The position numbers and the translations under genes are program-made. Under the pieces are notes generated by a model. It did no database searches. It had not been told where the DNA came from and saw only the letters and a program-made list of their open reading frames with translations. A stretch of 64,000 bases of DNA from Nannobrachium achirus (taxonomy: Eukaryota > Chordata > Actinopteri > Myctophiformes > Myctophidae), in contig OY997640.1 in assembly GCA_963921795.1 (NCBI GenBank), forward strand, positions 53,655,321 through 53,719,320, read 5' to 3'. This document shows positions 51,252-62,621 of the stretch, piece by piece; positions within the stretch are counted from its first letter, which is position 1, and every line of letters starts with the position of its first letter.

Positions 51252-51691
51252 TTGAAAAGGAAGAAAGGAAGGGGATGAGGGTATTTGAGAACTAGGCTTT
51301 GCCTATAGCGGTGCTCAAATCCCAGGAGGAAGGGATGCACTTGACTAGCCTACCGCCAGCACACAGTGCACAAAGACCAACTGTTGCAGCCAAATGGAAT
51401 AGGATAACCGTACATCAGAGTCATGTCTGCATACGGTATGGACATTAATAGACTTCCAAAGGACTCGGTTCCAGAAATAGACGTGTCTTTTTAATAAAAC
51501 ATGCTCTGACTGTTCCACTCTCCAGTTAATAACACCTCTCTTGACATACTTTTTAACCTACTGTAGACGTCTAAACCTACTGTAACAGCCAGTTACTGGG
51601 AGTGCAGAACGCCCAGTCCTATAGTAATAAATTGGGTCAATATGCTTTAAATCAGCCTTATTCACCTTTCACCCATGGATCCGCCGCCAAA

Positions 51692-52011
51692 AAGTGCAAA
51701 AATGACCAAATGACCACCCCAACGGGGCTGCTCACGAGGAATTCCAGGGGACCACCGACTCCTGGTGCTCCAGAACGGATGCAAAAGTGGTCGCGCCCCC
51801 CTGGCGGAGGACGCCCGCCATTGCAGCGCACATAAAATGCCGTCACTCGGGCTAGGAGAGACCGCCTCGGCGGTACAGACAGCCGTGCGTAGAGTGCCAC
51901 CTAGTGGCAGACCCCCGCCACTGCAGCCCGCTAAAAAGGCCGCGACTCGGCCCCCCAGCGACTGGGAGAGACCTGACGGTCGCTTATCTCCCGATTAGGG
52001 AGTCTTTCTGG
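51692..52011 (+). mobile_element. Helitron-like element, copy 4 (3' part)
   Basis: GTGCAAAAATGACCAAATGA..GCTCCAGAACGGATGCA matches 9186-9275 of copy 1. Then come GC-rich segments CGCCCCCCTGGCGGAGGACG and CCACCTAGTGGCAG that copy 1 lacks, then GACGGTCGCTTATCTCCCGA, the hairpin and CTGG followed by T. Confidence 0.65.
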
Positions 52012-52787
52012 TATGTATATTGCAAGAGTCAGTAGTGTACAAAGCATGTAAGTATGGGAATTACTGAAAACACAGGCAAAGAACTATACCATTTTCCAAA
52101 CCGACATGAAATTGTTATGTTATTGTACCTACAAAGACTGTTCACCAGCACTTGGCTGGAGTGCTCTTATGATGAATTGTTCATCATAAGAGCATTGCCA
52201 GTTGAATATACTGTAATATTGAGAATCTTATTTTCACTGAGCAACATGGACATATGACAAAGTATCAATTGGGTTTAATAGTATTAAAGTTGACAAATAC
52301 ATCTTATTAAATAAATCCAAGTGAAAAATGATACACAAATCATGGCTATGGTAGGAATACAGTATGGTGGAATACACAGGAATACAGTATATAATACAGT
52401 ACATTTTCTTACAGTATGTAGTTGTATTCGCTCTGGTGGCAAAACATGCTTCCCCTTGGAGACTAAGCAATAAACCCATACCATACCATAAGTGCAGTTC
52501 ACAGACATGCCCCTGGCCCTGACCTGCATGAACCATATATTATTTATAGTTTTACAGTAAGTTACAGAAGACTCATTCTAGGTGGAAACGCACCGGCCCA
52601 ATTTTTCATGAGAACACACATTTTTGGAGGTAAAATCCAAATGTAATTTAACAGGTGAAAGAACAAAACTGAGCTCAGAGAAATATGTACAGTAGTTTGT
52701 CAAATATTGTAGAAAAACAGGTTTACAGCAATTACAACATCATGATCATGTTGTAATTTCTGTGCTACAAGTAATTATGGTTTAAGT
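52012..52787. other. Unannotated stretch
   Basis: A 27-bp near-perfect palindrome (ATTACAACAT..ATGTTGTAAT, 52732-52758) is the only structure noted. Confidence 0.5.
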
Positions 52788-52793
52788 GTGTGC

Positions 52794-52828
<35 letters not shown>

Positions 52829-52830
52829 TG
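52788..52830. repeat. (GTGC)n microsatellite
   Basis: About nine GTGC units, followed by GA repeats. Confidence 0.96.
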
Positions 52831-54686
52831 GGGAGAGAGAGAGAGCGAAAGACCAGACAGACAGCAGAACGCATTAGTGTGCAAGGGAAAAACCAACAAC
52901 TCCTCTCTTGCCCTAAATTCACCTATCCTGACGTAGCCCCTGAACCTCCCATCTAATCACCTTCAACGTGTGTGACGGGAGTCATCCGTGGGTGAACACC
53001 TTTCTGCAGCCATCTGCCACATACTGTAGACAGACGAGCTCCCCCCTCGCTGCCTGTCCCCCCCTTCTCTTTTGTTTTTTCTCTCGTTCTGTCTTGCCTT
53101 TGCCCTTTTCCCTTGTCACTCAGGAAGAACTCACAACAAACACCCACCCACACGCAAGAAACACCCAGATGAACTCAAGAGTTCACGCAATAACTTTTAT
53201 TCGGTTGTTTCTGCTGTACTTCTGCTGAACTTCTACACAGTAAAATTCACAGCGACAATTTAATCATTTGTAACCCAGAAAGTGTACAAATGAAACCAAA
53301 TGGAATGCCCATAAAGAAATGCACGAGCACACACCCACTCACACACACATACGTTAGAGCATTGTGTCTAGACTACCTCTTCCAGCCAGGCCCTTAGAAA
53401 TGTGACCTGATGTACTCTACCTCTCTAAGCACAGTTCAGTGGTAACTCATGGACCTCTCTGCTAGACAGGAATAGCAGCACTAAAGTACCCATAATCACA
53501 GTGCAGAACATCCTCAAGGACGTCATGTATTATGGTCTTTATACAATGGTTACCAACATGTGTACAGGCAGGAAATTGTCCTTCATGACATTATGCATAC
53601 TGTATAAATAAAAACAGACAAAAATATGATGATAATGATGATAATAGAAAATGAATTGCTAGGAGGCGGTAACCACGTTCCGTCTGGAGGGCGGTTAACA
53701 CAGCAGCCATATGGAAAATGTCAACACTCAACACAGTCTTAATGCAGCCAGATTACTTTATCTTAATTAATTTATCTGCCTATTCTACTTGTATTTACAA
53801 GTGCACTTATCACATTCCTAGCCTTTATTTGCCGCGAGTGAGGGAAATGATAAAAGGGCAGAGAGAGTGATACGCTTGTGCTGATTGGTCAGTTATACAG
53901 TAGCTGACCAATCCGCACAAGAGAACATCTTATACAGTTTGTTCCCCCAGGATATTATGGCAAGTGACCAATGAGTTCAGCGAAAGATCCATAATGAGTG
54001 ACTTTGCTACTTAGGGAAATCTCCATGTCAAACATGAATGAAACTCTATTGCATACATGCTTGCTGTGGATGGTTTTCTGACACGGAAGTTTATTCAGGA
54101 AAAAAGGAACCAAAGCAGAGTGAAAAGCAGCTACCTTTTGACGGTTCTACTTTCATGGCTGTGTACCGAGAGAGCCCACCAGCAGCAACTTTCAAAATTT
54201 GAGCAAACTCTTTCAATACACCATTGAAAAATCTCAGCAGGACTATACAATATATTTTCATTCTCTGGAAGTGGTCCCAGTTGTAATGGTTAATCTAATA
54301 ACACAAAAATATAAGCCTAAACTGCATCTATATATGAACATTATTCTGTGCCTATAGTTTTTATACAGCACTTCTTAAAACTGCCTGTGTCTTCAAAGGC
54401 ACAAAGTAAAGGCCAATGTATGCATTGAGCGACAAGTTTGGACCGATACGACTTACAACATTCTGAACATTCATACCGTCTGCGACTCGCCGACATTGCC
54501 ATAAAATGTAACAAGGAAGAAGATATGGTCTCGAGAAATAAGAGCTGAATCAAGTCCATGTGTTTAAACATCAAAGATTATTGTAGGTCAGGACAAATAA
54601 ATTGCCAGTATTAACCATTTAAAATCTTGTTTAAAAAACAATGAAAGTGAATAAATTGAGACTTTGAATAAAGGCAACCGATTATC
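52831..54686. other. Unannotated stretch of 1.9 kb
   Basis: No gene or repeat family recognised, apart from the palindrome at 53875-53921. Confidence 0.45.
53875..53921. repeat. 47-bp palindrome with 18-bp arms
   Basis: CTTGTGCTGATTGGTCAG and CTGACCAATCCGCACAAG pair at 17 of 18 positions across an 11-bp loop. Contains an ATTGG/CCAAT pair. No family recognised. Confidence 0.85.
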
Positions 54687-55125
54687 TTAAAGGTGATACA
54701 CCATGAAATTTCACTTTTCCTATTTTAAAACCTTTTTTTGGGGTCCCACTAGCACCTTCTATCCTCACAAAGTCCCATTTCTGACCATTGTGTCTTTCTC
54801 TGGTTTTGGGAAGGCGGAGGTTAAAAGCATCCCACAGGTTCTCAAAACAGGCTGTCCAGATTTGCTGCCGTTGGTGTTTTTTCAAAAAACTTTTTTTTTT
54901 CAAAAGATATATATATATATATTTTTCAAAATCTTTTTTGGGGGGTGTGGCGCAGTTCAGGCCAAAGGTGGTACTGCAGCTGAAAATGCTCTGAGAGCCA
55001 TTCAAAAATGAGAGAGGCTCTCTATTCAGGAGTGGTAATTTAGCCTCAAACCTTTTGAAAAACGTTTTTGGGACATAAACAATATGATATAAATACTTTT
55101 TAAATGCATGGTGTATCACCTTTAA
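54687..55125. mobile_element. TTAA-flanked MITE with AGGTGATACACCATG ends
   Basis: TTAA, then AGGTGATACACCATG, and at the right CATGGTGTATCACCT then TTAA: exact 15-bp terminal repeats and TTAA duplication. About 430 bp. A 145-codon minus-strand frame runs across it but shows no known domain and is taken as chance. Confidence 0.9.
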
Positions 55126-56714
55126 TAGAACTCAATAACTGAGTCACATACAGAACAAAACGACATTTGACTGCCAAACAAGTTTAAGTATTAAAACAAA
55201 CAAAGAAAAGCACTTGTGGAACATCTTTAATGCCAAAACAGGGAATTTTGTTCTTAAAAAAAGTAATCCTGGGAAGCTCACATCCAATATCCGCCCACCT
55301 GCCAAAGCAATTTGATCTTCTGGAAAGTTGTTCTTGGTCTGTTAATCTGTCCTTGAAGCATTTTACATAGAAGCCTATGCTCAATCCACATACTGTACCC
55401 AGAGATTTACAAAGATGTTTGGCTGTGGTTTGTAGTACAGGCCCACTTCATACATTTATTCAACAACAACAATCTTCATACAGCAGATATTCCTTACTAT
55501 GTCTGACAACTGAAAAGAGAGAAAACCCTTTACAAACAATATCCCTTGGAGGTGCAGCAAAAGAGAAACAGTACTCCAGCAAACATGCAGCAGAAAGCAT
55601 ACCTTCAACAATGGCTTGGCCAACAGAGATTTTAGTTATTTTAAGATATTGGGCTGGGCAGTTCATTCCAGCTGTTATTTAATCTTAACTGAGAAAGACA
55701 GTTTAGAGCGCAGACAGGGACACATTGAACATGATGCACAGGCAGTGTTGGAGGCACTTCGGAATATGCGTGGGTCCAAACTAAAGAGTCTTATGTAACT
55801 ATTACAGTAGTGGAATAAAGGTTTGAATCAATGTTAAGTTGAGCATCACAGGGATGTTTTGTTCGGCAAAATATGACAAGATGTTAAACTCTTTTAACAT
55901 CGCTCCCTTGTACAGTCAGCCATCAGCAAGCTGAAAAGCGTGGGTTGTGACAGTTGCGGTCTGGCTAAACTCTCTATGTTGGCGCTAACCAACAACAGGG
56001 AGGATGTCTTTGCTGAGGGGCTGTTATGTCTCAGCTTAGCCAGCAAACATGGCTACAAAAACATGTGCTAATAGTGTCTCACATTTGCTATTGCTGCTTG
56101 CGCCTGCAAAAAATAGAGGGGCAGATGTGGATAGTATACTGGGCTAACCGCAATACCGCAGTTGTATAATGCATACCGTGGTGTCAAGTTCATCTATCTC
56201 TGTAGTCCTGTGATCCAAATAACTACAATTGGCTGGACACGCAACAAAAGTTTGACAAAGTTTGCTGGAGAGGCCCGTTTTGCACAACATGCAACAAGCA
56301 TCGGTGGACCGATCGGTGAGAAACTTTGCGTGCACGCTCCCAGTAGGCCATGGAAGAATCTTCACCCAATGTATTTGTGTTACACATACTGTACTACAGA
56401 TACTACAGATTTTGTCCAAAACTCTCTGGGGTCATGTGATGTGGTATTCCACAATACTATGTGTATATTGTACAGTCCACAATAGTACAGCGGATTTACT
56501 GTACATAAGGAAAATCCCACTGATACATGAACATCACAACATGAACAAAGTGTAGTGCCTGTCCACTGACATTGTTTGTACTTAATTTTGTATTTTTCAT
56601 CAACTAACATTTACATTGTAGATGGTAGTCCAAACGGGAACTTGTGCTACCAATGAATGAGTTAATGAGTATAAAATCCAATGTAACAGCCCATTTTCAT
56701 GCAGATTGCAGTTT
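55126..56714. other. Unannotated stretch of 1.6 kb
   Basis: No recognised repeat. A short exon-like open stretch near 55689-55798 is discussed as a finding. Confidence 0.4.
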
Positions 56715-57235
56715 AGGTCTGAAATAGCTCTGGTCCAGACGCTCTGACAGGCGGCTGGCTAAAAGACTAGACCAGGATAATAAACAAAACTACTTCGCTC
56801 CTTAATCACCTAACCAAAGGTAGTTTTGCAATGTTGAAAGTACAGTATATTCTCCGTGGTGGGAAACCTCTCAGCACCCCTCCCACTCTGTAAAATACAT
56901 AATTTTTGTCACGAAATAAAACGCATCCAACTCGACCGCCGCCACATCCAACTCGACCGCCGATTATTTCCGGGTTGTGTCTGCGGTGGCTCGAGGTGGG
57001 TGCATTTTATTTCATGACAAGAATAATGTATTTTACAGAGTGGGTGGGGTGCTAAGAGGTTTCCCACCGCGGAGAATATACTTTCAACAACGCAAAACTA
57101 CCTTTGGTTAGATGAGCAGCAAAGTAGTTTTCTTTATTTTGACTGAAGTTGAGCCCTCATAGGGATACAGAAATCCTGGTCTAGTCTTTTAGCCAGCGTC
57201 AGTGCAGCTGACGCTCTGGACCAGAGCTAGGTCTA
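56715..57235. mobile_element. Long foldback element (arms over 200 bp)
   Basis: The whole 520 bp is an imperfect inverted repeat: AGCTCTGGTCCAGA.., GGCTAAAAGACTAGACCAGG, CTAACCAAAGGTAGTTTTGC, GTATATTCTCCG(T/C)GGTGGGA and CACTCTGTAAAATACAT each return as complement in reverse order. The loop is near 56940-56990 and contains CAACTCGACCGCCG twice. No coding capacity. Confidence 0.85.
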
Positions 57236-57894
57236 AAATAGACAACAAAGATGACAGAAATATGGTTATTTGATCATGAATGATGAACACAAGGACATTT
57301 TGTAGTCTATGTGTTTATTTATTTCCCTGAGTTGCATTATTGTCTTACATGTACTGTATGGCTTGAAAGTTACTTGCAAAAATTAGGTCATGAACTGGTC
57401 TTGGAAGGAAGAAAGGAGGACTAGTACAGTAGCTCACAAAGAAATATTTTCCCACCATTCTAAATCAAATTATTTCACGCCAGCCAAGTTGGAAATTTGA
57501 GTGTGAAATCTCAATCTCGTCTATACTATAGCCAAAGATGCAACGAGACGGAGACAGACAAGCAGGGACAAATGGGGCCTGTGTTTTCACGCTGCTGGTG
57601 TTACAGCTTCTGTCATCCTCCGGTAACCTTAGACAAAGACAGGGAAACTCATCTCATCCCCGTGTACCAAAACAAGCCCCGGAGCACCTAATGGCAACAT
57701 GATTCAAGTATGACAACTATGTGGTTCCCTCCACACCCCTGCCCCCCCCTCCCCCCACACACACTTAACCTCCTTTCTCCTTCTCCCAGAAGCTCCTTGT
57801 CTCTTTTCCCATCTTTAATGTTTTCCCAATTGTCTCTCGTCTTTTCCAGTTCTGTCTCCTCTTCCTGTCTCGGTCTATCCCCCATTGTCACATG
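57236..57894. other. Unannotated stretch
   Basis: No gene or repeat recognised. Confidence 0.45.
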
Positions 57895-57980
57895 CAGGGG
57901 CGTCACAAGGGGGGAAAAGAGGGACTGAGTTACTAGGGCCCAAGGTGGAGGGGGCCCTAATTATTTTATACTTAGCTATT

Positions 57981-58035
57981 AAAAAAAATAACAGATCTAC
58001 ATGCTGCGCTGCAAGCTTCTAGATCTGCTATTTTT
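57981..58035. repeat. Palindromic hairpin repeat inside hAT relative
   Basis: AAAAAAATAACAGATCTACA opposite TCTAGATCTGCTATTTTT, short GC loop. Confidence 0.85.
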
Positions 58036-58254
58036 GAAAAGTTGTGAAAATTTGTGCAAATCTCTGAATATATGATTTTTTTTAAGCGAACATTTGTAAC
58101 TCAAAGTTTGCTTCTGGGGGGGGTCCCTGGAACAAAATATTTTGAGTTGGGGGTCTGTGGCCAAATACATATCATTAGGTTTGAGCACCACTGACATAGA
58201 AACATAGTTTCTTTTTTAAAAACCTTCAAAGACTTGCACAATTTTTTACGATAA

Positions 58255-58306
58255 AAAAAAAATAGCAGATCTACAAGCTCGCAGCGTGGCACCGAGTGCT
58301 GCGCTG
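58255..58306. repeat. Palindromic hairpin repeat, one outer arm plus inner stem
   Basis: AAATAGCAGATCTACAAGCT then GCAGCGTGGCAC..GTGCTGCGCTG; the second outer arm is missing. Confidence 0.8.
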
Positions 58307-58404
58307 TCAATAGTTAAAGCACAAAATAACGCAGTGAATACTTGTACCCAGGGCCCAGAATTTGGTGCAATAATTTTCACTCCCAGCACCTTATATTTAT
58401 AGCA

Positions 58405-58644
58405 TATCGTTGTTGTCGGGTGGAAACCTTGTATGTCCAAAACCGTTCGTTTTGTATTTATCATCTATAAAATGTACTAAACTAGTGAAAACAGCAGATC
58501 TACAAGCACACAACGCCTCGCAGATCGGCTGTTTTCACTAGTTTTGTGCGACAGTCTTGTATGATGAAGCAGGGCTTTGCTTTACCAAAAGACGTACACA
58601 TTTGAAACTTGGAAATACGAGGTTTCTGCCCGACAGTGGCGATA
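58405..58644. mobile_element. TA-flanked MITE with TCGTTGTTGTCGGGTGG ends, copy 2
   Basis: TA, TCGTTGTTGTCGGGTGGAAA..; right end TGCCCGACAGTGGCGA, TA. Pairs with 14936-15186 and likewise has the hairpin (58481-58542) at its centre. Confidence 0.8.
58481..58542. repeat. Palindromic hairpin repeat at MITE centre
   Basis: ACTAGTGAAAACAGCAGATC..ACAACGCC, then GATCGGCTGTTTTCACTAGT; the inner right arm is shortened relative to 15041-15107. Confidence 0.85.
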
Positions 58645-58782
58645 TTTTAGTGATTATGTTGCGAGGAAAACGTTGAGATAATAGCCATTTTGGTTAGAAC
58701 TGACTGAAAATAACTTTATACTTCAAGTTTAAAATGATACTAAATACATTTTAAAATGTCCAAATAAATTTAAAATATTATC

Positions 58783-58857
58783 AAATGATCTCGACGGCAC
58801 CCCTGGACTGCCATCGCGGCACCCCAGGGTGCCCCGTCACCCACTTTGAAAACCCCT
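58783..58857. mobile_element. hAT-type right end (TTTGAAAACCCCTG)
   Basis: GGCACCCCTGGACTGCCATC..GGGGTGCC-like repeats and CCCACTTTGAAAACCCCTG form a characteristic hAT terminus. The opposite end was not found. Confidence 0.65.
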
Positions 58858-59194
58858 GCTCTATACAATAGATCCAGTCTTCACCTGACTGCTTACCTGG
58901 CTGCAGACAGCCCCTGCTCCAATTAGTGCAAGCAACCCTCTTTCTACAGGTTGAGTAAAAACAGACAGCATGAACAGGAGAGTCTTTGTTCCCATGTGTT
59001 CTGCACAGACCCCTCGTTTGCCCCCGAGTGTGTAGGGAGCTTGTTAACACAGTATGCTAATGAAATCAGAGGGAAGATGGGGGTAAAACCATATATCAAT
59101 TGAAATATACACCTTTTATAGGGAGAATTGTGCGGTTTGCGTGCATGTGTCTGTGTACAATATCTGGTTTAGTCTAAATGTAAGTATGTAGTAC

Positions 59195-59540
59195 GTACAG
59201 GTCAGATACAGTATTTGAGTTGTTAGTGCTACTTTCTGTGTAAGGGTTTATGTGTTTGTCACTTCTGCGTTTTGCCAGTGGAGAGGCATAAAGTCGTATT
59301 TAATTATTGTGAAAACACAAATATCATATACAAGAAGAACTAAGAATGCCGTGCTTGTGGGTGTACATAATTTAAGTACTTACAGATACAGTATATGGTT
59401 CGTGCTGCTACAGTACACTGGGTATGTGCTTATATTTGTCACTCCTGCGGTTTGCCAGTGTGGAGGCATAAAGGTATGTCAGCAAAGTATAATGTAATTA
59501 TCGTGAAAACACAAAAATCTAATACAAGAGAAGAATGCTG
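59195..59540. repeat. Tandem duplication, period about 185-190 bp
   Basis: TTTGTCACT(T/C)CTGCG(T/G)TTTGCC, AGGCATAAAG and GTGAAAACACAAA recur in order in two adjacent units, with several substitutions and a small insertion. Confidence 0.75.
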
Positions 59541-59550
59541 CTGTTTTTTA

Positions 59551-59552
<2 letters not shown>

Positions 59553-59637
<85 letters not shown>
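59553..59637. repeat. (GT)n microsatellite, about 42 units
   Basis: Uninterrupted GT tract. Confidence 0.98.
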
Positions 59638-59640
<3 letters not shown>

Positions 59641-60240
59641 CGTGCGTGCTTGTGTGTGAGTGTGTGTACAGGCAGATGGCACAGCCCACGCGCTCAGGTT
59701 CAGGACAAATTGGCTCCCTCTTGTCTCCTCTCCTCCTTAATTACTGTAGCACTGAAACACAGCAGCTATCTGCCTACCGACCCAACACTGCGTGTGGAGA
59801 TATCAATTGCACTGTTTATCATGGAGAGTGCCAGCGAAAGTGAAATGACTAAAGTTTGTTTCCTCTCCACACAGTTCATATGCTAGAGAACATCACTGCC
59901 TACACTATATTATTGCATTAATATTCAATTGATCAGGAGATGGTTTTGGGAGAATACGAAACACACATTAACACACATACATGGAAATAACAGCTGTAAT
60001 AGTATATAGATTGCTATAAAACGTGTATTGACTGACTCATTTAGGTTGAAACTTACACAATAATGCCACGCATTTACTCACCCCTCACATTTTATATAAA
60101 TTGGTCCATAATACGGTTTTAAACAGGTTTTAGCCTAAACAACCACAACCACAGATATTGAATTTTCATGTTCTGTCTGTCTCTAATTCCAAGCCGTTTC
60201 AGATGCAATACCAAAATGCCCTTTGGCGCTGTCTTTGGGC

Positions 60241-60327
60241 AAAAATTGGAACGATACATGCATCGTTCCAATTTTAGCATGGCACCAGGCCATGCTAATC
60301 TTCCCTGTATCGTTCCAATTTTAGCAC
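60241..60327 (-). pseudogene. Rearranged U6 snRNA pseudogene
   Basis: The minus strand reads GTGC-TAAAATTGGAACGATA then CAGGGAAGATTAGCATGGCC, the internal core of U6 snRNA with one difference (GGG for GAG) and the 5' stem-loop deleted. After GGCC it restarts as GCTAAAATTGGAACGAT and folds back into ATCGTTCCAATTTT. So the U6 core is present about two and a half times, partly inverted, and cannot be functional. Confidence 0.85.
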
Positions 60328-60468
60328 CCCTTTACCCCGCCCACCCCATAGTCTCAATAGAATCCACCCCAAAAGTACCGCCCCCTTCTCTTCAGTTGCC
60401 AGGAAACTTAAGTGAAGTCTGTTAAATTCATTTCATAGACCTCCTGGAAGAAGGGTCTAAGGGGAAAT

Positions 60469-61575
60469 TGATTGATTGATTGATTGATTGAAGAATTTAT
60501 TAGAAGTTTGCAATAGAAAAAAGTACAGTTTCATGACAGTACAAATCACTGGTACAAGGTCAACTAAAAGGAGATCCTAGAAAGCCGAGGCTTATTTCCA
60601 CAGGAACCACACTTTAAGTATCTCATATAACATTGAAAGACAGACGGATAGAACATAGTACTTTATCTAGGATAATATCAGTTTCAAAAGCATAACATCA
60701 AATACAAAAGGCAGAATACAAAGAAAAAGGGGGGGGGGGGGGAGCATGGGGGCTTAGTCTATTTACAAGTCACGGGTAGCTGCTGTCTGAAGGTGACTTT
60801 TCATACCAATTTTGAAGGAGGCTAGGGATTTGCTCTCCTTTAGGGCTTGTGGAAGGGCGTTCCACATGTTGATGGTATAGCAGGAGAACGAGTTAGCGCC
60901 TTGTTTAGTGTTAAATCTACGCTGATGATGATTAGTGGAGCTGCCTCTGGTGTTATGATCGTGAACATCCTTGACCTTTAAGAAGTAGTTTGTCAGGTAC
61001 ATGGGAATCTTGGAGGTGTAGTGTATCTTGTACACCAGGCCCATTGCAAGATGCTGTACTCTGTCAGCTACTTTGAGCCACCCCACGCTTTCGTGGTGAT
61101 GCTCGGTAAGGTGGGTCAGAGGAGGGAGACCAAGCACAACCCTAATTAGTTTGTTTTGGGCTGTTTGGAGCTTTAGCTTTAAGGCAGCTGGGGCGTCGCG
61201 ATACCAGACAAGGACTCCGTAATCAATGAGGGGCCCAATAAGAGCACCTCCTAGTGTCTTTCGGGATTTAATATTGATCAGTGGGGCAACTCTTTGCAAG
61301 AAGCGAATTCGTTGATTGACTTTATTGATTACCTTGGTGGTCATTTTTTCACTGGATAGGTTAGCCTCCAGGATGCAACCCAGGTAGCAGATGTGGTTTT
61401 TTCTTTCTATCACAGTGTCACCTACTTTAATTGTGAAGTTCTCAACTAGGCTAAGTTTCTGACTAGATCCAAAGAGGATACATTCCTGTGTGAGGCCTGT
61501 GTAAAGGCCTGTGTGCAGAGGTTTGCAGGATAAGAAAGATTTCACACCTAACCTATACAACTTAGACCAAGTCTA
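60469..61575 (-). mobile_element. 5'-truncated LINE with 265-codon open RT C-terminus
   Basis: An uninterrupted frame of 265 codons (61560-60763) reads CILFGSSQKLSLVE, YLGCILEANLS, RIRFLQRVAPLINIKSRKTL, GPLIDYGVLVWY, HDHNTRGSSTNHH and MWNALPQALKESKSLASFK. This is the region after the RT catalytic core in Jockey/CR1-type LINEs. The catalytic YADD part is not included. The 3' UTR carries a C12 run, and the tail is (TCAA)n at 60469-60491. The open frame suggests a fairly recent insertion. Confidence 0.85.
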
Positions 61576-61592
61576 GGATGCATAACTTACAT

Positions 61593-62057
61593 CAAGTGTC
61601 TTCAACAGGGGGTCCGGGACCCCTACGGGGTCCTCAGAGTTACTACAGGGGGTCCTCCAAATCGTTGATAGAAACCCTTTTCTCCTTTTTTATATTAACC
61701 CTAGTGTCCATATTCTGAGAACTTTAGCCAAAAATAGCAGATCCACAAGCTCACAGCACCTCGCGCTGCAAGGCCTTGTGAGTTTGTAGATCGGCTATTT
61801 TTGGCAAAGAGGTTGGTGTAGAGGGGAAAAAGAGCAGACTAGGTACAGGCTGAAAGGTCAAGTTTATTACTTATTGACGGTTCAAGTGGTTAAATATCTG
61901 AAAACACAAATTGACATGAATCCAAAATACACTGATGATTGTGCTGTCAACCGATGAAACTAGGCCTATATGGAATCTATGAAAAGGTTGTGGGGGTCCC
62001 TGCTTCATCTCTCTCTCAACTAAGGGGTTCTTGGTCTGAAAACGTTGAAGACCCCTG
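61593..62057. mobile_element. hAT-type element (TCTTCAAC family) with exact 8-bp TSD
   Basis: Begins CAAGTGTCTTCAACAGGGGG (first bases changed from CAGGGGTC) and ends AACGTTGAAGACCCCTG. ACTTACAT is duplicated exactly at 61585-61592 and 62058-62065. 465 bp, no transposase. Hairpin inside at 61727-61805. Confidence 0.9.
61727..61805. repeat. Palindromic hairpin repeat inside hAT element
   Basis: GCCAAAAATAGCAGATCCAC..CTCACA and TTGTGAGTTT..GATCGGCTATTTTTGGC; loop of GC-rich sequence. Confidence 0.9.
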
Positions 62058-62324
62058 ACTTACATTATGCAAGCTAGAAGGTATTCAATACGGTCTGGAG
62101 CAGTCAGGACTCCCACACAACGTCAGGTGGGAACTGGCAGCCTTGACTACCAACAGCAGCAGACGACAGTTCCAGACAATGGAATAGAGAAGAAAGAGAG
62201 GAAAGTAACTGCAAAAGTGGAGACTTTGTACTCTATGTGTTTCTCTTTTTATTTTATTTCCCCATGTGGTTTATGGGGCAGACAGAGGCATTTTTGTATT
62301 TACTACACTGTGTCTGTTCCTTCT

Positions 62325-62491
<167 letters not shown>

Positions 62492-62621
62492 CTCTCACAC
62501 ACACAAAAGGGCCTAAAGGAGTCAAGGACGCACATGGGCGCGTGCACACATCCGCCTGGGTGACAGCAGACTGCTGGGCGAGCGCTGGCGCTTTGGTATG
62601 AGATCAACATTCCCTCTGCTG

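Larger units (their letters stand above)
57895..58368. mobile_element. hAT-type element with CAGGGGCGTCACA end, truncated relative of 38601-39109
   Basis: Starts CAGGGGCGTCACAAGGGG; the order GGGCCCAAGGTGG, hairpin, TTGCTTCTGG..GGTCCC, GAGCACCACTGAC, hairpin, CCCAGGGCCCAGAATTTGGT is the complement of 38601-39109. The final TGACGCCCCTG is missing. Confidence 0.85.

Noticed and set aside
54682-55119. A 145-codon minus-strand frame
   Set aside because: It coincides with a TTAA MITE whose inverted repeats supply both ends of the frame; no transposase-like motif.
60241-60327. A functional U6 snRNA gene
   Set aside because: The 5' stem-loop and 3' part are missing and the core is partly inverted; no TATA/PSE arrangement seen.
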